Source: Monomorium pharaonis (lineage: Eukaryota; Arthropoda; Insecta; Hymenoptera; Formicidae). From it: 64,000 nt of DNA. The stretch is taken from NCBI RefSeq assembly GCF_013373865.1, contig NC_050475.1, positions 9,568,021-9,632,020 of the forward strand. Direction: 5' to 3'. The translations under genes were made by a program, and so were the position numbers. Every line of letters starts with the position of its first letter. Position 1 is the stretch's first letter. Below the pieces are notes generated by a model, which saw only the letters and a list, made by a program, of their open reading frames with translations, was not told where the DNA came from and made no database searches. Positions 43,814-54,787 of the stretch are shown piece by piece.

Positions 43814-46330
43814 CAGGGTGTCCCAAAATATGTCAATGCTCGTAAAAAGATAGAAGGATTCGAGATGAACATAAAAGTCCAATATTGTCTTGGGTTAGGT
43901 CCACCAATAATCGAAATATTAACGTATGGAATCTGCAAATAATCGAATTAATTTCTATCGTAATTGTGAACAGTAAATTAATAAAAGCTTATCATACATT
44001 CACGATAAATTTTTTCTTCCGTGTTATGGCTCGAACGGATCGAGCTCTTTCCTCATTCGCATAATTAAAAAAATTAATACCTTGATTATTGGTGAACCTT
44101 GAGACCGCCCCTAGGAAGCACTCGGCAGATGCAACCTGAGGCGGGTCCATCAACGCAGAAGGACGTCATCCGGGCCTACCCAGTCATCCGGGTCGAGAAG
44201 CGTAGAGCTGAGGAGAAAATTCCAGCCGAAGCGGCCAGCCTGAGGACCCAGGACGACGCCCAGACAAGCAGGGAAGGTTGAGGTCAAGCGAAGCACGCAC
44301 CGAACCCCAAACCCCCCGTCTATCGTTTGCTTATTATCATTTTTCTTTTTTTTTTATTATATTATTATTATTATCCTTGTTATTATAACCCGGCGTGCAA
44401 TCCTTAGGTTTAGTTTGTACGTTTAATTTACTATAATTTATAGGTTAAGTTTAAGCTTATTTTTGTACTTATCTTTTCACTCATATATATATATATACCT
44501 TATACGCTATAGGCTAAGACACAAATGTCATAAATAAAACTAGTCAATTTTGTAATAATATATACAAATACTATGTTGCTTAATTCCGCGTTAAATTATA
44601 AAGCTCAGCGCGGTGTAAAAATAAAACATTGCCAGTTAGGCATTAAAACTATTTGTTTATTAAAAAACTTTAAAGTTAAAGCTGCAGACCCGCCTGCAGA
44701 AGTATTTTTATTCAAATTAAGTTAAGTTAGATTCACGTAAAGTATTGTGAGCCATATTCATGAGAACAGGCTTTATTCATTTTCTATTATTATTAAATAT
44801 GACAGAACTGCAGATTTTGCTGCAGGATTATTATTTCCTTGTAATAAATATAATTTTTCTAAGGTTAAATATTTCTTTTATAATAGCACACGGATTTGCC
44901 TTATATTTTACTATTTTATTATATTCACTCTAAAATCCATTGTAATTCTTTTATTCAGTCTTATAAAGCATAAAAGTGCATAAAAAACGTCTTAGAACAA
45001 ATATCAGGCGTTACCAAAAGATTGCACTTAGTGCAATCAAGCTGCACTTTAGGTGCAATACCTGAAATGGCGTCGACACTAGCGCCAACAGCAAGAGGAG
45101 CAATCTCGACCACGCTCCAGCGCGAACATCTGCAAAATGACCTGATTGGTCGAAATAAAGTAGAGGGGGAAGTACAATACTTCCCGCGACACAGCGCGCA
45201 AACCGCCATTGGGCGCGCATGCGAGAGTGGGGCGGATGCGCCGTTCCCGCGCGTTCCCGACCGACGCTACGCGCGATTGGCCAAAGTAACCGGAGTGGGG
45301 GAATTGTCCCACGCCGGTATAAAAACCTCCTGCGACAGTGATCGAGAGCTTTCGCGCGCAGGATACCGAAGCGTAAACATCGTGGAACACCGATTAAGAG
45401 TTTTCGCGCGCTATACGGATCCGAGAGCCAATACCTCGAGATATTAAAGCTCGAGTGACGCGAGTGCGACTGTTCCGTGCCTCGCACGTTAAATTGCGAG
45501 CAGCTTCGCGCGTTAACAACGATTGAGAAGAAATCGTGCGCGATCGTTCCGTGTAACACCACGTTAAAGTGTTAAACACACGCGTCGCATGGCGACATCG
45601 ATAATACGCATCCTGCGTATGCGATACGAAGCGAACAGCTTCGCTCTAGCGTTTCGATAACTCGTGTGTGAAAAAGCGCCGCGGACGGGTGTGTGTGATT
45701 TCTGTAATAACTTACATACCTGCAAATAAAACCGTTTTGTTAGTGTTGTGAACATTAAGGCGCAGTTACTTACTTGTTTTCCGTGCATCCTCGTTCCCAC
45801 GGTGAGTCCCAGTCCTGTGAAATAAAGACACCTCGTGAAAAAACGCGACCGCCAGTAAACATAACCTAAAAACATACTTACTCGGCGAACTTACTCGGAT
45901 CCCGTGTGGTGATCCAGCGACGACGACGATTCCCTGCGACGACAACAGCACCTGAAACAGAAGAAAAAGAAGGGATTAGTGAATCTCAAACAACGCTGCG
46001 TAGCTCAGTGCAACGAGCAGAACATCGTGGCGTGAGCACCAGGGACAGCGCGCGCAGCAACGGCGGCGTCTTCCCGCATAGCAACAGCAGCCCCAACGCT
46101 ATTGAGAGGTTCGGACTGCATCTCCTTGCTTCTTAGAGGGTCAAAGAAGCTGGCGACCGTGTCTTCGAGATAAAAAAGGTACGTGAGTCCAAATATTCAC
46201 GAAGTCACGACTTCCCGTAATTCGATTCCCGGTCACAACCTAACTCAAGACCTAACCCAAGACTTTTCTGTTTATCTCGATCCCATCTATCTTTACGAAC
46301 GTTGACCCACATGTTTTGAGACACCTTGTG
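43814..46330. mobile_element. TA-flanked TIR element split by an LTR
   Basis: Left end CAGGGTGTCCCAAAATATG and right end complement CACAAGGTGTCTCAAAACATG, with further pairing over ~100 bases (AAAGATAGA(A/T)GG, TCTTGGGTTAGGTC). TA lies on each side. Without the nested LTR the element is only ~375 bp, so it is a non-autonomous mariner-type element. Confidence 0.68.
44100..46237 (+). mobile_element. Candidate solo LTR, 2,138 bp, ACCT duplication
   Basis: Runs TGAGACCGCCCC to CCCGGTCACA with ACCT immediately on both sides (44,096-44,099; 46,238-46,241). The 45.0-46.2 kb part is GC-rich and has a TATAAAA at 45,318 and polyadenylation signals AATAAA at 45,725 and 45,821, in LTR-like order. ORFs inside (45,011-45,562 minus; 45,022-45,447 plus; 44,099-44,281 plus) show no domain. 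Long for an LTR, so it may be composite. Confidence 0.58.
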
Positions 46331-46332
46331 TA

Positions 46333-46712
46333 CTAATACATATTATAGAATCCTTTTTTTATTGGTTCAAAACGGCGTGCAGCTTAGCGTCCCTCAAAGT
46401 GGTTTGAAACAAATAAACATAATTTTTTTTAAATCTACATAGTTTCTAGATAAATTTAAAAAAAATTTTAAAAAATAAATATTAACAAAATGGCGGCACT
46501 AAAAAATTTTTTTCCAAAATTTTTGCTAAAAATTTTCGCCTTATCTGTTTAAATAAAATGTTAAATTAACTTTTTTTATAAAACTTACATTCATCTAGAA
46601 ACTATGTAAATTAATAATGTAAATTTAAAAAATTTTTTGTTTATTTGTTTCAAGACGCTAAGCTGCACGCCGTTTTGAACTAATAAAAAAAGGATTCTAT
46701 AATATGTATTAG
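46333..46712. mobile_element. 380-bp TA-flanked palindromic MITE
   Basis: CTAATACATATTATAGAATC...GATTCTATAATATGTATTAG ends; AAAACGGCGTGCAGCTTAGCGTC pairs with its complement near 46,653-46,676. TA sits on each side and the left TA is shared with the element at 43,814-46,330. Confidence 0.85.
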
Positions 46713-46879
46713 TATATATATCAATTATTTTTCATCAAAAAATTTTTTTATACATTATAAATATTAAATAATAATACTGTATAGTTTCAGAACATTTGGT
46801 GTAATGTTTTTATTTTAAAAAATTCCTAAAAAATTGCCCTTTTTGTTGGTTGTTTACAGGGGACGATCCCCTTAAAAAG

Positions 46880-47480
46880 TCTAAAAAAATAAAAATTGTA
46901 TAATTAAAAATTATTAAAAATTGATTTTATTTGCCTTGCTTTGATTGTAAATGAAAATATTTGCTACATTTTCAATATATGTATAAAAGTTATATATAAT
47001 TTAAGTACAGAAACTTTTTGATAATTATATGTACAAGGTAAGTGTATAATAACTTAGAAAGATAGAAGAAAAAATTTAGATAAATGTAAAATTTTTATAT
47101 TGTTTTCAATTATTGTAATAATAACCAATATTTTTTCAAATACCAAGTAAAGCGCGCCAAGAAAAGATCTCGAGCTGCTCGAGCAATAACACGGCCTGTA
47201 TCAGCGAGACGCGGCGAAGCGTGGCAACAACGCGCTTCGCCTCTTTCCCCCCGTCCGCTGGCTGCTGCCGCTTCCACGTCTCGTTCGAGCCGGCTTGAGC
47301 GCTTTCCTTGGCGTGCTGTCATTTCAGTGCCGCCGCTAGATATTCAAGCGCCCGTGTGCAAGTTTCAATTTCCCGTGTTATAATTCGGATTATATCTGAA
47401 AATATTGGCAAGCATATAAGACAAAACAAACAAATTTTAAAGTATTTTTTTTAATTTATAAAATTATAACAATTTGATAT
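46880..47480. repeat. Dispersed repeat module, second copy
   Basis: Counterpart of 2,575-3,310: the GC-rich block (47,140-47,400) is reverse-complemented relative to that copy, while the part at 46,899-46,990 keeps its orientation. ACAGGGGACGATCCCCTTAA near 46,856 resembles the start motif of 38,944. Confidence 0.72.
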
Positions 47481-47554
47481 CAAATTAGCAATCCCTGATG
47501 GTACTGCCCACGTGCAGTGCACGTTTTTAATATTCGTAGAAATAAAATTAAACT

Positions 47555-47586
47555 TTGTATGTATAGAGATAAAATATGTGAGAAAA

Positions 47587-47652
<66 letters not shown>

Positions 47653-48644
47653 CGTGCCTGCATGGTACGTGCAAGCGCTCGCGTACGAAATTTTCAGACA
47701 CGAAATGTTTGCCAATTTCCATCTTTTTTATTAAGACGCTTACACTCAATCTGATAGCGTAGTATTGTTCGTCAATGTTCACTCGTGTACGGACATAGAT
47801 TGATTTATACGTACAAGGTGCAACATTTTTATTTCCAGCCCGTTTTGTTACGAGTCAACGCTAGAAATTTTCATAGCCTTGTCGATATATACCACGTCTG
47901 TAAGATTAATCTCAAGAAGGCTCTTTGACGGAGGGCAATGGGCGATTGCTTACCGATCTGTCGAGCCGGGTTCAATTCCCGCAGTACTTTTTTTCTTTTT
48001 TTTTGTACTTACATCTATAAAAATTTTTTTATTCACGTAAGACGAGATTTACTAATTGTTTTAAATTCTTCTACACAAAATAATTATTTTTCTATACCAG
48101 CGAAACACAATTATTTATTTTCAAATAATTTTTTTATACGTATTATTTTCGAAATAAAAAGGAAAAATATAACGCTATTTTAATGATAATTTTTTTGGCG
48201 AAAAATAATTATTTTATATAGAAAAATTAAAAACAATTAGTAAATCTCGTCTTACGTAAATAAAAAAATTTTTATAGATTGTAAGTACAAAAAAAAAGAA
48301 AATACTGCGGGAATTGAACCCGGCTCGACAGATCGGTAGGCACTCGCCCATTGCCCTCCGCCAAAGAGCCTTCTTGAGATCAACCTTACAGACGCGGTAT
48401 ATATTTCGCCAAGACTAAGAAAATTTCTGGCGTTGATCCCTAACAAAACGTGCATGAAGTAAAAATGTTGCACCTTGCACATATAAATCAAGCTATGTCC
48501 GTACACGAGTGAACATTTAGAAACAATACTACGCTATCAGATTAAGCGTAAGCGTCTTAATAAAAAAGATGGACATTGGCAAACATTTCGTGTCCGAAAA
48601 TTTCGTACGCGAGCGCTTGTACGTACCATGCAGGCGCGTGGTTT

Positions 48645-48680
<36 letters not shown>

Positions 48681-48722
48681 ACTCTCTTTTCTCACATATT
48701 TTATCTCTATACATACAACATT
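47555..48722. repeat. Palindrome with convergent tRNA-like units (copy 2, 1.17 kb)
   Basis: Arms of ~570 bases: TATGTATAGAGATAAAATAT near 47,558 and its complement near 48,710, then (GA)n at 47,592-47,648 facing (TC)n at 48,645-48,690, then the common GTACGTGCAAGCG and CACTCGTGTACGGACATAG segments. Each arm ends with a tRNA-like unit: B box GGTTCAATTCC at 47,969-47,979, mirror at 48,310-48,320, each followed toward the centre by long T runs. Arms differ by scattered changes, so they are not a sequencing artefact of one strand. Confidence 0.9.
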
Positions 48723-48758
48723 ATTCTTACTGGAGCATAAACGACCAAAGAGAAAGAG

Positions 48759-48800
<42 letters not shown>

Positions 48801-49274
48801 GTCTGCACTCTTCCGCTTTCCCAAAGCGTGGACGAAGCGTGATGGAGCTGGTCGAACGTCGAGCAGCACACGTACACGGCTTCTCCGCTTCTTCCGTGTG
48901 TGCGTCGCCACCACTACAGCTTTGCGTCACACCGACTAGACAGAGCATCAAGTGTGGCAACGCTGGTCGCGTCCCCCTCCCCCCCCTAGCAATGATTCTG
49001 AAGCGACCGCGGCGACGGCTCTCGCAATTGTTATGATCTGTCTCTCTCTCTCTGTCTCTCTCTGTCTCAATTTGTAAAACAGATATTTTCCATACTTCGA
49101 CAAAAACTAAATATAAAAATTTATCATGATTTTTATGATTAATTTTTTAATATTTTTAGGTATTCTTCTTTCATTACAATCGATCGTTTCGATATTTATT
49201 ATATATCACATATAATTTTAAATTATATATGTACATATGTATATGTATATAGTATATATATATATATACATATA
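48723..49274. other. Spacer with (GA)n tract and GC-rich patch
   Basis: (GA)n at 48,760-48,799; GC-rich 48,820-49,030 with overlapping unsupported ORFs; AT-rich to the mariner. Confidence 0.5.
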
Positions 49275-51590
49275 CAGGGTGAGTTTTAATGGATGTCCCG
49301 GCCTTTTACCATCAGAAATTTACCGACGATAACTTACCGACTGTATCTCTAAAGATTTGGACGGCCCATAGGTGGCAGCTCTGTGGATCAGCGGTAAGTT
49401 AAGAAGTATTTTAATATTTTATATTAGAAAAAACAAATATCTACTCATATTTTTGCCAATAATGTAAAACATTAACATGCCCAAGTTGTTGTCCTGTTAA
49501 AAAAACAATAAATGGGAGAAAAAAATGTATCTGTAAAAGAATATCTAGCTGCAGGTTTAACAGATCGAAGTTGTGCTTTGCTTTCTCGTTTCTTCTGCCG
49601 TCAGCCTCGCAAAAACCTTATAATGTGGCTTTCTTCTTAGTCATCACACTTTCCGAAAATTATAATCATGTCGTATAGTTCTTTTAAAACGCTGGGAATA
49701 AAAATTGAAAATCAACAGGTTCGCAGTTTCTGCAATCAATCAGAAGAACAGTTGGAAAGACTGCAAACTTGACGATTCTCAATTGTTTTTCCTAACGTTT
49801 TCTCTGCTTGTGTTGTATCGTGTGTTTCGTGTGAGAGAACGTACATCAAAATAACGGATAATTATACAAATAAAGAATTGTATGATATGATCATAGTTTT
49901 CGGAAAATGCGATGAACAACCGCGAAAAGCTGCAAGACTTTATGCTCGCAAATATCCTGATCGGAGAAAGCCATATCATAAGTTTTTTGCGAGACTGGCA
50001 GCAAGATTACAAAGCAAAGCACAACTGCGACCTATTAAGCCTGCAGGTAGATATTTATTTATAAGATTTTTTTGACAATTAATATAATGTTAATTATTTT
50101 CTTTTTTCTCCTTTTTTTTTATTTTTCCCTCTTTATTTTTCTTTTTTTAAAATTTTTTTTGTACAGGACGACTACGGCGCATTGATACCGCGCGTATACA
50201 AGAAATCGCTCTTAACGAACCAACTATTGGTACACGAACTATAGCGCAGGTACAAGGAGTTAGCCAGACAATGGTATGTAAGGCTCTAAAATCGGGTCAC
50301 TTTCATCCCTATAAAGCAATCTTGACTCAAGAACTGCTTATTATTGATGAGACGCGCAGATTGAGATATTGTCGGTGGTTTCTTAATAAAATAGAGGAAA
50401 ATTATTATTTTTCCAAATACATTTTATTTTCGGATGAATGTATTTTTTATAATAATGGCAACGTCAACCGCCACAATATGCATTACTGGGTCACCGAGAA
50501 TCCTCACTGGATGCTGCAAGCACACAGCCAAGTCAAGTGGTCAGTGAATGTTTGGGCGGGTATTCTCGGGGACCACATCATTGGGCCATATTTTATTGAT
50601 GGCAAGGTCAATGGCAATTTTTACCGAAATTTTCTTAGGAACGAGCTTGTCACTTTGTTAGATGAGGTGCCACTGGAATCACGTGTTAACATGTGGTTCC
50701 AGCAGGACGGCCATCCTGCACACACCGCCAAAGAGACAAGATTATTGTTAAACGAGAAATTCGGTAGGCATTGGATAGGTCTTCACGGTCCCCAAGAATG
50801 GCCAACGCGTTCACCAGATCTCACACCACTTGACTTTTTTGGTGGGGTCATCTTAAACAACAGGTATATGCAACGCGACCTGTTAGCGCTGAAAATCTGA
50901 AGGATAAAATTGTACGAGCTTGCCGTGCAATAACTCCACAGATGTTGTGCCGGGTACGTAATGCAATCTTGGATAGGGCTCTACTTCGTGAGAGGATGGA
51001 GGGAGGTCACTTCGAACACATATTGAAGTGAAAACATGATAAGTTATCATAAGCACGGTTACACATTGATGAAAAATTTTCTTTTGCGTGCATTCTTACT
51101 TAATATGACTTCAACATATTTGTTTTGAGACTTACATATTGAATAGGTCGTTAACTTCGACAATATTTTTTTAGTTTTTGTAAAAAATGTGGTAAAATAT
51201 GGCTACAAGTGAAGGTCCACTTTGAAAAACCTAACGCACCTTTAGTGGAACCTCAAGGGTGGTGTGGAAGACCACTATTATTTTAATTTTAAATTTGTTA
51301 TAATTAGCATTTGTAACATTGACATAATGTATTTTACAATTTTACATTTAAATTTTATAATAGATGTACACAAATTTATTCTTGGCATGTTAATGTTTTA
51401 CGTTATTGGCAAAAATATGAGTAGATATTTGTTTTTTCTAATATAAAATATTAAAATACTTCTTAACTTACCGCTGACCCACAGAGCTGCCACCTATGGG
51501 CCGTCCGAATCTTTAGAGATACAGTCGGTAAGTTATCGTCGGTAAATTTCTGATGGTAAAAGGCCGGGACATCCATTAAAACTCACCCTG
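49275..51590 (+). mobile_element. DD41D mariner-like element, copy 2 (2,316 bp)
   Basis: Same ~215-bp inverted ends (CAGGGTGAGTTTTAATGG...) and TA flanks as copy 1, opposite orientation and nearly identical sequence, implying recent movement. The inverted relic exon lies at about 49,550-49,690. Confidence 0.95.
49878..51031 (+). pseudogene. DD41D mariner transposase, nearly intact, one frameshift
   Basis: First exon from ~49,878 to 50,046 (DUF4817-like helix-turn-helix, YDMIIVFGKCDEQPRKAARL); GT-AG intron ending in TTTTTTTTGTACAG at ~50,166; second exon to 51,031. Triad: LFSDECIFYNNG, WFQQDGHPAHTA, WPTRSPDLTPLDFF, with 41 residues between the last two Asp. Unlike copy 1 the Trp of the third motif is intact. 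A frame slip at the T run near 50,836 moves the C-terminal ~65 residues (WGHLKQQVYATRP ... GGHFEHIL) into the next frame. No clear ATG for exon 1 was found upstream of 49,878. One slip makes it probably inactive. Confidence 0.9.
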
Positions 51591-51779
51591 TATACACAGT
51601 GTCTGAAAATTTTTGACGTAGCGCTTGCAGAGAGAACGGAATAAACTAACAAGGAGAGGATGCAGACTTGGGGTTGTCAATTTGAATAACCTTTTTTGTA
51701 TAATACTCCAGAGTACATAGGCTAAAGAATAAAAAGCAACACTCAGCCGTAAAAAAAAAATTTTTTTAAGTTCTGGCGG

Positions 51780-51836
<57 letters not shown>

Positions 51837-51849
51837 GTAACAGCGATCT
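51591..51849. repeat. Spacer ending in (TA)n tract
   Basis: No gene; about 24 TA units at 51,783-51,830. Confidence 0.7.
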
Positions 51850-52090
51850 ACGAAGAAGCTGTGTGCCGGCGAACAGCGGGCGAGTGCCTACCAATTTGTC
51901 AATCCGACTTCGATTCCTTTTGTATTTTTGTCCTTTTTTATTTTTCAAAACAATCTACGAAAAATTTTTATTAACGTAAGACGAGATTTATAAATAGTTT
52001 TAAATCTCTGTACAAAATATTTATTTTTATATACCAATAAAGCACAATTATTATTTACTTCGCGATTATTGTGACGTTTTCTTCGATATT
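51850..52090 (+). repeat. Diverged half-copy of the tRNA-like palindrome family
   Basis: GGGCGAGTGCCTACCAATTTG and a weakened B box ACTTCGATTCC followed by T runs, then AACGTAAGACGAGATTTA and CACAATTATTATTTA, in the order seen in the left arm of 47,555-48,722. The mirror arm is missing. Confidence 0.6.
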
Positions 52091-53236
52091 TATTTGTTAT
52101 AAAAAAATTTATGACGTCGAAATATATATTTCTATGAAATACACCTCACGTTTCTTATTGATGGGTTTATTTTTTAGAAATAAAATTTTTAGAAAAACAT
52201 TATTTCCCATCAAAAAATTTTAAATATGTTTCTTTATAAAGGGTTTATTTAAATACGAAATAAAAGTTAAATTTCGAGACAATATATTATCTATTTTTAC
52301 GTTAGATTGCAATCTCTTTAAATAAGACGAATTAGAAAAATATATATTTTAGAAGAATATTTCACAGAATATTTTGTAGGAAAGTTAATATTATTTTTAC
52401 AAATAAATTTTATAACAGAAAAATATTGGAAGAAAGTCATAAGAAATATTTGGTTCTCCTTACTTTGACATTTTTCTCTTTTAATGTATATAGTATAGAA
52501 AATAAACGTTCAATATATCTAATATCTAATACTCATTAATTTTTACAATAATAACTGACAAAAATATCATATCATGCAATATAATTTATTTTGTCTTATT
52601 GATTGTATTTATTTTTTTTTAATTATAAATTGTGTCCTAATTTTAAATTATTTCTGATAAAAGTTAGATCTGATTTTACTTTTTATATTATTTAATTTAT
52701 TTTATTTAATCCAAGGATTTGTTTTAATGCAATAAAATTAGTTTTAAACTATCACAAAATTGCGTAATATATTTTTTAAATGCACAAACTTTTATAATAA
52801 CAAGTAGAAAATATGTGAGAACAAAGCTCTAAAATTTCATTTATTTATTTATTATTTTCTATAAAAGAAAATGGTCTTCGCAATATATATACAGATTTTG
52901 AAATTATATAATTAATAAATTATAATTATTTTAAAACTTTTTTATTATTGAAAGACTCGTGCTACAGCTTTTGCTATATTATTATATTTCATCGTGCTAT
53001 ATCATAGTAGTATATATACACCATATAGTAAACGGACTGTCTTGTGCGTCGATATTATCTACTGCGCAAACTTTTTCTTGGCGCCAATTGTTACCGATCT
53101 AACGCATGTTGCAAAACAAAGACCCACGGCACGGGGAGACGTTCACGTCGTAACGTGTGTCACATCTTACGTGCAGAATTAAATAATTCAGTGAGTTAGT
53201 GAATAAATATATTGTGTACTATCGATAGTACAAGCA
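52091..53236. other. AT-rich region upstream of the Mutator/YqaJ gene
   Basis: Very AT-rich to ~53,000; a GC-balanced 200 bases directly before the ATG at 53,237 is the likely promoter/5' leader region, though no clear TATA element was identified. Confidence 0.4.
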
Positions 53237-53335
53237 ATGGGGAAGAAATATAACAAAAAACGTTTGCCTTTTTGGTATTCTCGACTTTCTATGAAGAAAA
53301 GATGGGTACAAAGGTTAGTATTTTCAATTATGTTA

Positions 53336-53656
<321 letters not shown>

Positions 53657-54289
53657 CTGTCATATTTCGGGAAAATTTCTTAATTAATTAGAGTTGTGTC
53701 TTTATTTTCAATAATTATATAGTTCCTGATAGCTTACATAAAGAGTTCTGCTCAAGCAAAAAGTATCTTAGTAGAAAGTAAAGCACAAGATTGACAAAAC
53801 ATCTCGTGTTTTATGTGACAAAAGTTTTCGTCACAGATCATGTAGATTTGTAATATTAGGCCGGTATTCGAATCTAAGATTGAAGACGAAAATTTGCATA
53901 GTACAAATTCAAACGCGGTGTGAACCTGGCGTTTCATTTTATACTAAAGCATTTTTTTGCTGCATCGAAAAGAATTGTATTTTTTTTATGTATTAATGTT
54001 TGATTTATTAGTAATATATATAGAACTATTGAAAAGAAAGATGCAACTGTCAATAATTATTGTGTTACATACCTACACACCTACACAGAGATATATATCT
54101 CTTTACATGCCTACCTACATACATACTTACATACATACACTGAGAAAAATATATAACTTAGCATTTTTTACTTAAAATAATAATTTATTTTTCTTTCAAT
54201 ATTATAAAACTCATAATAATAAAAATAATAGTTTACTTTATACCAGAAGTAACAATTAAGTAGTACATAGTACTGGTGAAATATATGTC

Positions 54290-54620
54290 GTATATATCCC
54301 GCTTGACGGTACTGACAAAATAAATGTCAGATGCGTCCAATTTGACGGTACTGACAAAATAAATGTCAGATGCGTCCAATTTGACGGTACTGACAAAATA
54401 AATGTCAGATGCGTCCAATTTGACGGTACTGACAAAATAAATGTCAGATGCGTTCAATTTGACGGTACTGACAAAATAAATGTCAGATGCGTTCAATTTG
54501 ACGATACTAACAAAATAAAAATCTGATGCGTTTATTTTGACGGTACTGGTGAAATAAATACATGATACATCGACTTCGATGATAATGTATGCGTCAATTC
54601 TGACGATATTATTAAATAAA
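54290..54620. repeat. 39-bp minisatellite in intron 1
   Basis: Unit TTGACGGTACTGACAAAATAAATGTCAGATGCGTCCAA-type, five to six close copies (54,304-54,520) and two or three diverged ones at the ends. It has no stop in one minus-strand frame, giving a false 130-codon ORF. Related but diverged units lie downstream at 58,460-58,640. A (CA)n run follows at 54,731-54,783. Confidence 0.92.
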
Positions 54621-54727
54621 TGCAAAAAGAAACATCTGTTATTATTATGAGTTTTAAATATTTACTGCATATACAGTCTAAAATAATAAAATAATAATGA
54701 ATTTATAAGTCTTTTAACATTATCAAC

Positions 54728-54787
<60 letters not shown>

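Noticed and set aside
45011..45562. 183-codon minus ORF and 141-codon plus ORF
   Set aside because: Overlap in a GC-rich promoter-like LTR region, no recognisable motif, and start/stop not supported.
54233..54625. 130-codon ORF with repeated DIYFVSTVKL
   Set aside because: A translation of the 39-bp minisatellite in an intron of the opposite-strand gene.
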